Source: Lepas anatifera (Eukaryota > Arthropoda > Thecostraca > Lepadidae). From it: DNA of 64,000 nucleotides. The position numbers and the translations under genes were made by a program. Where the stretch lies: assembly GCA_034440635.1 (NCBI GenBank), contig JAOTON010001607.1, positions 1 through 64,000 of the forward strand, in the 5' to 3' direction. Positions 34,423 through 43,526 of this stretch are shown here, in pieces (positions within the stretch are counted from its first letter, which is position 1; every line of letters begins with the position of its first letter). The notes under the pieces are model-generated. The model saw nothing but the letters and a program-made list of their open reading frames with translations, did not search any database and was not told the DNA's origin.

Positions 34423-35812
34423 CAGAGGTGGGCGCCGCTACCAATTTCTTTAAACCGCTACCGCTACTTCCGCTACCTTGGTAACGTGAAACCGCCACCG
34501 CTACTCCGCTACTTTTTTTGAAAACACGAAAGCGCTACCCGCTACTCCGGTACTCCGCTACCGCTACTTTTTAGTATAAAGCGCTACCAAAGCGCTACTC
34601 CGAAAATGTCCAGGTCGATCTAAATAAATTCCACAGACAGCCAACTTTTATTCGTATATTAGAGCCAAAGTTCACTCCATGCCCAAAGCATGCACCAACA
34701 CAATCATCCACACAATCTTCTCTTTTCGTTGGACCTCCTGCCAGTGGTTTGACCTCGAGAGGTCCACCTCGTGACCTAATATGACCTGAGGTCATGAAAG
34801 GTCAGAAAGTGACCTTGTTGTATATCAAATGAAAGCCAGGGACAAGGCAAATACGATGGTGTTTGTTTCAGCGCTCTAGCTTAATTAGGTCAGAAGTTAT
34901 TGTCAAAATGCTGTTTTTGACCCCTGGTGACCTTGGATGACCTTTGAAAAGTCAAAGGGCAAATATGACCTCTGGGATCCGTGAAAGGGTGTCCATAAAC
35001 GCTGTTCTGAGCAGTCTGAGTATTTGCAATCATTTTTGTGGCTTTTAGATCATGAGACAGCTCTTCCCCATGCTTTTCCAATGGGAGAGGTCGCCTCGTG
35101 ACCTGACCTCAGGTCATGAAATAGAAAAATCCCGGCTATACACGTTGTAGACCCTGGAAGGGTCATGAAGTGTAACAAGTTTCAAATAGATTAACTTAGA
35201 AATGTAGCTCTTATAGAGCTTCAAAGTTGAAGTGAGGTGACCTTGGTTGACCTTGCCTGGTGACCTGACCTTGGGTGACCTGGGATAAAAAAATTTTCAG
35301 GGATGGTGGGAAAATGATGAGGTGAGAGATAGAGCCCTCAACCACGGTGCTGCGTTTCGTCGTTTTTCTGCTATCTCGAAAAAACCTTAGGGGGGCATCG
35401 ATGGCCCGGTTAGGCGAGGGTTATAACAACAAAAAAATATACTGAGGCCACGAAGTCAATGGCCTTCAGAGGACATGCTTGATATATATTTACTCTTTCA
35501 CCATGTTGGCCTCCATTACAGCCCCTGTAAATCAATTGACTATGCTACTTTTGAGGACGTTTCTACTCCAAACTCACACATGAATCCCCTCGTTGGCATA
35601 GACCTTGTTTTGCGTGCCTAATATTTTGAATTCAGGATACGCTTAAAAAGCTGCTGGTAGCGGTAGCGCTTTTAATTTTCTAGAGTCCGCTACCCGCCAC
35701 TCCGCTACTTTTTTGGTAGAGAAGTCGCTACCGCTACTCCGCTACCATTTAGGAGTCCGCAAGTTGCGGAGTAGCGGAGTAGCGGACTAAAGTAGCGGAC
35801 CGCCCACCTCTG
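34423..35812. mobile_element. hAT-2: non-autonomous hAT-like element with 8-bp TSD
   Basis: The ends CAGAGGTGGGCG and CGCCCACCTCTG are inverted repeats, flanked by identical 8-bp GTTATAAT at 34415-34422 and 35813-35820. Both ends contain repeated CCGCTACTCCGCTACC-type motifs in opposite orientation (left to ~34600, right from ~35650). No transposase is seen. A truncated family B MITE (B4) lies inside. Confidence 0.93.
34733..35424 (+). mobile_element. TTAA MITE family B, copy B4, left-truncated, nested in hAT-2
   Basis: Starts abruptly with ACCTCCTGCCAGTGGTTTGA, equivalent to an internal point of B1/B3, and ends GGCGAGGG followed by TTAT, a likely mutated TTAA, at 35421-35424. The AGGTCA-rich interior is as in B1. 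Confidence 0.85.
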
Positions 35813-35820
35813 GTTATAAT

Positions 35821-36300
35821 GTTGTATTCACACACAAACTTATCCAGCGGCGGTATCGCTACCCACCGTACCTAGTCTCACCATGTCTGCATTGCCAATG
35901 AATGTGTATTCTGTACCCAAGTACGTAGTAGGGCGCAGTATTTTTATTGCCGTGAAACAGCGTTCACAATATCAGCGTGGTGAGCACCGGGTTTTGTGCA
36001 GAAAGTTTTGCTGAAAATGGGCATAACAATGGTTCCTAAAAGTGTTAAGATAATGGAATAAGCACTGAGTACCATTCCAGACCGTAACTAGGTATCTTTT
36101 GACAATGAAACGTCCAACCGCAATAGTGCAGTGACTTTCCAACCGGAGATGTGGTACTGACTACAGAGTTCTATACAAATGGTTTCCATTTGAATGATCC
36201 CACAGGGTCAACATCTGAAAAAGCTCATTTAATTTATCCATTTAAATTCAATCCAAATCGAATGCATTCAAAATCCATCTATGCAAATATAATTTGCCAA
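35821..36300. other. Unassigned sequence
   Basis: No coding, array or termini recognised. Confidence 0.4.
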
Positions 36301-36480
36301 CGATTTGTGAAACTTTTGAAACCGTTGCCGTTACTTCCAGCACCTTGGTTACCCAAAAAATCGTCAGTTACCTGAAGCCGCTACCGCTACTCAACTACTT
36401 TAAAGAAATTCAAACCCGCTAAGCACTACCGCTACTGTTTTAAAAGAAACCACTACTAAAAGCTACCAAAAAATGTTTGG
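36301..36480. mobile_element. Degenerate fragment of the hAT-2 type
   Basis: GAAACCGTTGCCGTTACTTC, CACCTTGGTTACC, GCCGCTACCGCTACTCAAC and CACTACCGCTACTG follow the order of the hAT-2 left end (34440-34580). No termini or duplication could be set. Confidence 0.6.
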
Positions 36481-37816
36481 TATGGCTCTGTTTAGTTGTG
36501 TGGAAGTAAAATCATGCTACACAACTGCAATCAAATATATTTCTATTTTCTCACGGACAAAGCCATTTCTCCCGATCTCAATTTCAAAATTTGCCCACAT
36601 AGCGGCAAAAGCGTCGCCACCGGCAACAACAGTGGGGGGCCAGCCGATTTCCAACCGCTCCTGGCAGGAAAATTTGGGCGCTAAAACCGAATAATTCATT
36701 GGATTGAGACTCCTCGTTGCCTTCCGTACTGGCTGATTATGACATTTTTGGGTTTCCTCCATATGGGGCTGAGATGGAAAATTAACCCTTTCGTTCCTGA
36801 ATTAATTTTTTTGCTAGGATTTCGAATTCCTTTTACAGATATATTTGCTTCGGTCAGTCATTAACAGTGCCATCCCCCATTTTTGCCTCCGACCCCCTTC
36901 CATCCCAAAATTTGGAATTTTGAGGTGGTCGAGATCTCGACCACTAGGAGGATATCCGTCAGTTAGGTTTGTATGCCCACATGCCATTGATTGCATGTGC
37001 TGGTCTTCTCTAACGGTACTGATATAATTCCACAAGCATACAGATACGGTTTAGTTTATAATTGAGCCTTAAATAAATGGCAAGCATCCTAAAATGTGCT
37101 GTCGTGCTGACGACAGGACTGACCAAGCTTGATTTGCACCTGTTAGCTACTCAATTTAAAACAGGGTAGGACCAGTATGCTTTGGAACGGGCCAAATTTT
37201 CAACTTTGGAAATAAATATCGCAGCAACTTCCATCCACTATGGACTAAACTCACAAAATCGGGATCGCAGAGCCATATCTGTATTCCAATTGGTGCAAAA
37301 AGCGCACTCTGTGTCCCCCAGGCTTGCTCGTGGCAGGTCTACCTGCACCCTTGGGTGCCTCTGTAAGCTGACCCAGGTAGAGGTTCATTGGAAACTACCA
37401 CCACAAAGATCAGAAACCAAGGCTGGAGATCTCTTCTCGACTCAGGGGGTTCCTGGATGGGCTAACGCTGGCACAACAATACAAACCTATGGGGGAAGGG
37501 GTAGGGTACAAAACCTATGAGAAACCCGAAATCGAGGAGTAGAGTAGAGGAGACGTAATTGAGGTATCCATAATATATGGTTTTTCAGCCTAAGTCACGA
37601 GCACACGTAGAAGGAATAGGAACCTTCGCAAATCAAACAGTACCTAACTCATCATGACTGCTGTAAATGATATATGTACCAGCCTGTTGAGGAAGGGGTC
37701 CTGACCTTCAACTCCCCCCCCATGTCGGAAAACACCACTTCTTTCCTCTGGCTGAAGCGCGGTAGCTGTTGACATGCTGATCCTGCTGATCTGTGCCCCC
37801 CATTGTCTCGTAATTT

Positions 37817-38290
37817 TTAACATAATTTAGCCTTTGCCGTTGGGTTCACCCTTGGTCCTGTGTTTTGAGTATCGGTCAACAGAGGCGCCCGAACCTTAAC
37901 CGAAAGCAGTAGAGCAGACGAGATGATCGATACGTTGTGGTAGAGATCAAACGCCACAATGTATCCATTGACCTGGTTCAAGCAGAAAACTTCGTACCCG
38001 AATCTTACAGGTAGGGTGATGTTGTTGGATGAAGTGTTCCAGCAATTTCTTATGGATGCGATCAGCCCGAGGACATAGCTTGGAGTAGCGGTCACTCATG
38101 TCTAGCTTTGTGTTGTCCTGGAAGTGCAGGAATTGCATGTACGACTCAAAGCGGTTCTTCCACATCGCAGACTTGATGATTGCCGGGGGGAGGGGATGGC
38201 TCTCCTCAGATTGGAAGCCAGGGAGGGACATGCCCCAAGTTGTGGGCCTCGAGTCATATTTTTACATTATTTGCCCTTTGTAAGCGCGGG
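37817..38290 (-). pseudogene. piggyBac-type (DDE_Tnp_1_7) transposase remnant
   Basis: The upper frame contains MWKNRFESYMQFLHFQDNTK and SDRYSKLCPRADRIHKKLLE, characteristic of the N-terminal part of the piggyBac transposase core. After a frame change near 38030 the sequence reads LPVRFGYEVFCLN and NGYIVAFDLYHN. In intact relatives about 35 residues with the first catalytic Asp lie between these blocks; here only a few codons remain. So this copy has a deletion plus a frameshift and cannot be active. Downstream DDE residues are not seen. Confidence 0.82.
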
Positions 38291-38602
38291 CTTACGCAAA
38301 GTCTTGGTTTGCAGCCTCTCTAATGCCCTTCGAGACAGCTTTGAGTTTTGGGTCCGCTTCCCGGCCCTCCCCTCTCCCCTGATCGTAGTAAAATCGTAGT
38401 CCGTTCCCCTCGGGACATATCCGTGGCGACGCCCCTGAACCTAGGAAGGGGAGGTGTCATCACGGCCCAAATATTATCGCAGAGGAGCATGCACTCCCGT
38501 CCTAGGAAGAGGGTTGGGGTGGAAAGCGAATTTTCATAAATGCGCCGATGACGTTTCAGGTGGGCGGAAATTCGACGGAGGGAGAGACGGATCACCTGCC
38601 TC

Positions 38603-38762
38603 CAGTGGCGGTTCCAGGATTTCATTTCTGGAGGGGCTTGGGGTTTTGAACCTCTCCTACTAGTGCCTCTTATTGGCCCCCTGGCTATGTATTTACCATA
38701 GGTACTCTGAAATTTCGAGAGGGGGGGGGTTTAGCCCCCTAGCCCCCTTGTATCCACCACTG
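38603..38762. mobile_element. 160-bp hAT-like MITE with CAGTGGCGG ends
   Basis: Starts CAGTGGCGGTTCCAGG and ends CTTGTATCCACCACTG, an imperfect inverted repeat. The flanks CCTGCCTC and ACTGTCGC match at 5 of 8 positions, so an 8-bp duplication is possible but eroded. Confidence 0.65.
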
Positions 38763-39307
38763 ACTGTCGCTTTAACCCCCCCCTACGTTTGCCTATGTCA
38801 AAATGTTCAAAACCGGGCTGTTTTTGCAATACCTGCTCACATTTGGCTCTAAATTTGCCAAATGTCCAAACCAAATTATGACTGAACCATAGTTGACGGA
38901 TATCCTCCTAGTGGTCGAATACTCGACCACCAAAACTGTTTCGTTTCTAAGTCACGATAAATTGAAGCCCTAGCAAAACAATGAATACTGTTGTTCTGCC
39001 TGACTCTCTGGCTACCACATCAAGTAAAAATGAATCAATAATTACGACCTTTCTTTGATAGCCGGAGAGAAACAAATGTAGCCATTTCCCACAAAGGCTG
39101 CCGTTAGATATGTCCAGATTTGATATGCCCCCCACTCCCCCCTAAACACGACAGAACAAAATTTTGCAGCTGTGATGATAGCCTGGTCCATCTTTCGTCT
39201 GACAACGGAGTTTGGAGAACACTGCCGAATTTGGAAATCTGTGGCGAGCTTAGCCCTGAAGTCTTTTTGGTGGTCGAGATCTCGACCACTAGGAACGAAA
39301 GGGTTAA

Positions 39308-39864
39308 TGGAGAAAAGTGGGGACAGTCCCGTGGCTAAATGTGTTTTCCCATCTAACACAGCTATAGAGCAAGAAAAGTGTTTCCCTAAGACCGCTTGGG
39401 ACAGGTACTTCGGACTGACTTTCAGCAGAAAATATCAGCGTATGTTGAGGATTGCGGATAGGGTTTAAAATATTTTTAGAACGTATGATTTATGATTGAA
39501 TTTTAATCCTTTTGGCAGAGGATTGTGGATTTTGGCTAAAACTCCCTTCTGCAGGATTTTACCCAAACCTGCTCTCAAGCATATGCAGATGTTAATTATC
39601 AAATAAGCATTTCCTTACATATGATACAAGATAGTCTGGAAATGACTGTATCAATTTGCTCAGAATTTCCTGAATCCCTCATTACACACACTAACCCACT
39701 CATCAAAATTTCGAGTTGTTTATGCATTTCACTATCCATGTCGAACTGTTCATATCAAACAGACATTTCATCACAACGTTGTAATTTAATGCCTGATTTT
39801 ATGTTGTCCAAATTCGTTCACGATACATGCATAAGCAAGCCTCAATATTCACTAGAAAATGAGT
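39308..39864. other. Unassigned sequence
   Basis: Nothing recognisable between element D and the 36-bp array. Confidence 0.4.
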
Positions 39865-40115
39865 GTATAAACATACAACATTTGAAATGCATGCATGGTT
39901 CTATAAACATACAACATTTGTAATGCATGCATGGTTCTATAAGCAAAGAACATTTGTAATCCATGCATGGTTCTATAAACATACAACATTTGTAATGCAT
40001 GCATGGTTCTATAAACATACAACATTTGTAATGCATGCATGGCTTTATAAACATACAACATTTGTAATGCATGCATGGTTCTATAAACATACAACATTTT
40101 AAATTCATGCATGGT
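39865..40115. repeat. 36-bp minisatellite, about 7 copies
   Basis: Blocks ATGCATGCATGGTTCTATAA and ACATACAACATTTGTA every 36 bp. Overlapping ATGCATGC palindromes recur. 36 is divisible by three, so all six frames tend to be open. Confidence 0.96.
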
Positions 40116-40589
40116 TCTAAAATAGACGCACATGTATCGTGCTATCGCAGGAAGTTGTCATCCTCGGAATGCCGGTTTGATATTTCCTCCACCTCCGACT
40201 CCTATTCTGCGCTCGTTTTGTGCTATGTAGCGTCCGCTCCAAACATAATATGGAGGAAACAGTATATTGTTTGTTAGTATAGAATTGGTCAAATTACAGC
40301 ATACTCCTATAAAAATAGAATATACCATCCAAGTTTAAAATGTACCCTCAATCCAAACGCAAAACCCTCCAGTTTTCCCTGAAAAAAACCTCCAACACCA
40401 AAATCCGCCCTCAATTAGAAGGTCCAATCTCCAGATTTGGAGGGAAACCTCTGACTCTGGCAGCACTGCCATAGCGTCAGAGCACGCGATGGTCTCAGAA
40501 GTATATGTAGGCTAAAGGGCGGAAGCAGGCCGGGACAATCTATTTTCCATGGTAAGACTTGTGAAGAAATGTCAGGTCGTGTTAAGTCA
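40116..40589. other. Unassigned sequence
   Basis: No coding. AAACCCTCCAGTTTTCCCTG and related strings near 40360 resemble 34255-34320. Confidence 0.35.
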
Positions 40590-41405
40590 GGTGAGATTTT
40601 ACGCTGGGTACCTTGAAGTGTGCCAATAGAGAATCATAGTCCATGCTGGATCTCGGGCGGTCAGAGAAAGTGGCTACCCAGATTAAGAATTTGTATTGGA
40701 GACGTTCTAAGCGTTTGAAGTGAGTTTGAGTGACTCCAAATCATAATATGCATGCATATTCAAGAATAGACCAAATATGGGAATAGCAAGCACAAATCAA
40801 TGATTTGTGGTTGAAAAGAGCGCGTCTATTTTTCTGGGAAGTCTGCATACTGCGTATGACGAGACCCAGCATTGAGTGCGATTTTGCAATATACGCGTCA
40901 ATAGGTGACGTAAAGGTGAGTCTTGTGTACAGTATTAATCCGAGGTCTCGAGCCTCTGAGCGACGTTCCAAAGGCGCTCCATCAAGCAGGTATGTGGTGA
41001 GGAGGGGGGTTTTGCGGAGAGAAAATGTTAGGGTGTTGCATTTTGAAGGGTTTAATTTAAGCGCCAGGTCCTTGACCGGTCAGATAGTTTGTTAATGTGT
41101 TGCATTTTGAAGGGTTTAATTTAAGCGCCAGGTCCTTGACCGGTCAGATAGTTTGTTAATATCGGCCTGAAGAGCCTCGGCATCAGCGGGTGAAGAAATG
41201 CGATGGTACAGTTTTATGTCGTCAGTAAAACTGATGCGATTGGTGCCGATGATGGAGGGGAGGTCTGCCGTGAAGCAGATGAACAACAAGGGACCACATA
41301 CACTGCCTTCTGGCACGCCTGACTGGACGGCACACCACTCAGAAGCTTTCCAGTCAAGCACAACCCGCTGCCGACGCATTGTAGGAACTTTTCCACTACT
41401 AGCCT
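40590..41405 (-). mobile_element. 5'-truncated Jockey-type LINE fragment
   Basis: The minus strand has RT motif B as VQSGVPEGSVCGPLLFICF and motif C as FTDD. Then follow a break, the block MERRSEARDLGLILYTRLTF, and LQYKFLIWVATFSDRPRS near 40690. The N-terminal RT and endonuclease are absent. A 64-bp tandem duplication (41034-41097 and 41098-41161) interrupts the RT region. The sequence differs from the LINE at 30369, so it belongs to another family. Confidence 0.82.
41034..41161. repeat. 64-bp tandem duplication within the LINE fragment
   Basis: TGTTGCATTTTGAAGGG to TAGTTTGTTAATG is present twice back to back with no visible difference, so the duplication is recent relative to the decay of the fragment, or is an assembly artefact. 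Confidence 0.95.
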
Positions 41406-42029
41406 GAATTTAATCAAAAGTTAATTTTTTTAAAATATGCTCTCAATTGGCTGGAAATTGTCCATATTTTATTATGGTGAACATTATTTTTGTCTTCTTC
41501 TCCTAAAAGTGGGTGAAAAACGTACCTTAATTCGGAGAAAGTTGGACATCCAGTGTTACCTGTTTCAATGCCAGAAAATAATGGCAAAATACGGACGCAA
41601 ATGGGACGTCCGATATTGTTGAATTTGTACCAAATTCTGTTTTTCTGGAAAGCTTGATTCTTTTTGTGTCCAAGCTGACCGTCGGATTAGTAAAAAATAT
41701 CATGGGAGTAAAATTGTACAAGATTATATTGGACCTTGTTTCTAACCACTTTCAATTTCGGGTTTCCAAGAAATGTGTAAGGTTTTAACTACTAGTGACG
41801 TCGATTGGGGCACGAAAATGTATAGATTAGGACACGGCAGACAATTCTGGGTACCGACCAACAAAAATTTCCTGCGACTTCTTGCGATTCTTGGAGAAAA
41901 GTTTGTGTTTTTACCGCAATGCGCCTGGCCGCCGCGGCGCCCATGCAGCCACAATGACAGAGAGGCCACTGAGGTTGTGGAGTTCTGGACTTTTTAGCGA
42001 TAATTACAGCTGAAGGCAGTTGGTATCAC
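41406..42029. other. Unassigned sequence
   Basis: No recognised coding, array or element ends. Confidence 0.4.
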
Positions 42030-42290
42030 CAGAGGCGGATCCAGGGGGTAAGTGGGGAGCACTCCCCTTCGATTTATGTCCGTCGCCCCCCGAAAGTCCG
42101 ATGCCGCCCCTTGAAATGTCTCTTATCATCCCTTTCCCCAAGATGCGACTACGGGGAGGGAGTGTCGACCTTTACGATAGAATTTAGAACGCGCCTGATC
42201 ATTTTAAGGTTCTATCTGATGGTTTTGCGCCCCGAAAATTGGCAATCTCGTGGTCCGGGTGTCACCCCCCGACCAAGTGCTCCCGATCAA
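42030..42290. mobile_element. Dispersed hAT-like repeat with CAGAGGCGGATCC end
   Basis: Starts CAGAGGCGGATCCAGGGGG and aligns with 18946 onward, including a single copy of the segment (CGAAAGTCCGATGCCGCCCC) that is amplified as the 42-bp minisatellite at 18985-19365. The later part (GTGTCACCCCCCG) matches 21765-21785. The right terminus is not found. Confidence 0.55.
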
Positions 42291-42410
42291 ATCTCTTGAA
42301 TACGCTTACGTGCAGGACCACCCTAAAACTTGTGTGAGCCTCTATCGGTGTTTACTGGAGATGGCCTAGTAGCTCTTCCGGAAAAATAAAAATAATAGAA
42401 TGATAAAATG

Positions 42411-43526
42411 TTAACACGTGTAGTGGAGGAGGGATCCCCAAGTACCCTATCACCTATTTTTCCAAGATGGCCAAAAAACCGTTCACTAAGGTGGAAAACG
42501 TTGCTCTGCCCCATTTTACAGAATTCATGACCGCGTCAATTGGTGAAGGAATTTTGAAAATCGGTCAATAATTTTTCGACTTGCAGGCTTTCAAAGTCAG
42601 ACCTATATTTTGAAACCGTCTTAATCACGTGGTCGCACCAGTTCACCTGCACTGTAGAGTAAGTACAGAATAGCCACATGAATAGTGGAGATGCCGTGTA
42701 TGTCAAATAAATGAATAAATAAAACAAGTGGTGACATCATACCGTCATATAATCAAGTTATACGTCAAGGTCAACCCACATGAAGTTCAAGGTCAAATGT
42801 TTTAGGTCAAGGTCATTAACTCCAGTATTCCAGTGAGATGGCATTATTCATTATGAAGTATGTTATGCTATGATTTCGTAGTTAAGGCTACTCAAGGTCA
42901 AGTCACAGGTCAAGGTCAGAAGTCTTTTAAAGGTCAAGTAATCGTTTCCCGCCCAAAGGCTGCTATAGTGCCAGTTAAATTGAACATTTATGTGAATCTG
43001 GCATATTAGTACGTCATAGGTCATTGACCTTGAATGACCTTGGCCTAAGAATTCCAGATAACATTGTGTGATACCTTTCCTATATGAATTTAATCCGGTT
43101 TTGGTGTATTCCCGGCTATTTCCCGCAAAATCTTGGCATTTCCCAATAGGTCCCCTACCAGGGCCCATATTTAACCTTGGTGAGCTCATTCGACCTTGAA
43201 GATATTATTAGGTCGATAAAACTTGGTCATAATGTTGATCGTTATTGCCCCCAGGAGCACCCCAACGGACGTTTTTTGATCCTCTTGGCTTCCGAGATCT
43301 CAGGGGGCACTTTAGGACCTCCTCAACTGTGCGTTGACGCCAGACCCTTCTCCACTGCGCATGTTAATTGGAAGGTAGATTTCAGTGTTAGGATATGGAA
43401 TGAGAAACGATGCTTATAGCTTGTAACAAGTTATTGTTGTGTTGATTGAGAACCGTTGAAGCTATTAGGGCTTATTTGGAAAATGATTTTGGGGTCACTT
43501 TAGGACCCCTCCTCTGTGCGTGTTAA
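42411..43526. mobile_element. TTAA MITE family E (1116 bp)
   Basis: TTAA at 42411-42414 and 43523-43526. The left end is CACGTGTAGTGGAGGAGGG; the inverse of the right end is CACGCACAGAGGAGGGG, an imperfect TIR. A second copy of the right terminal motif (GGGGGCACTTTAGGACCTCC) lies inside near 43302. The interior (42750-43200) is full of AGGTCA, often as TCAAGGTCA. No coding recognised. Confidence 0.75.

Larger units (their letters stand above)
36782..39307 (-). mobile_element. piggyBac-like element D with TTAA ends and a broken transposase
   Basis: TTAA at 36782-36785 and 39304-39307; the terminal inverted repeats are CCCTTTCGTTCCT. The palindrome GTGGTCGAGATCTCGACCAC lies 19 bp inside the right end (39270-39289), again at 36925-36944, and in a mutated form at 38911-38930. 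A transposase remnant is on the minus strand at 37817-38290. A 160-bp hAT-like MITE sits at 38603-38762. This is the only copy here with recognisable piggyBac coding. Confidence 0.78.
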
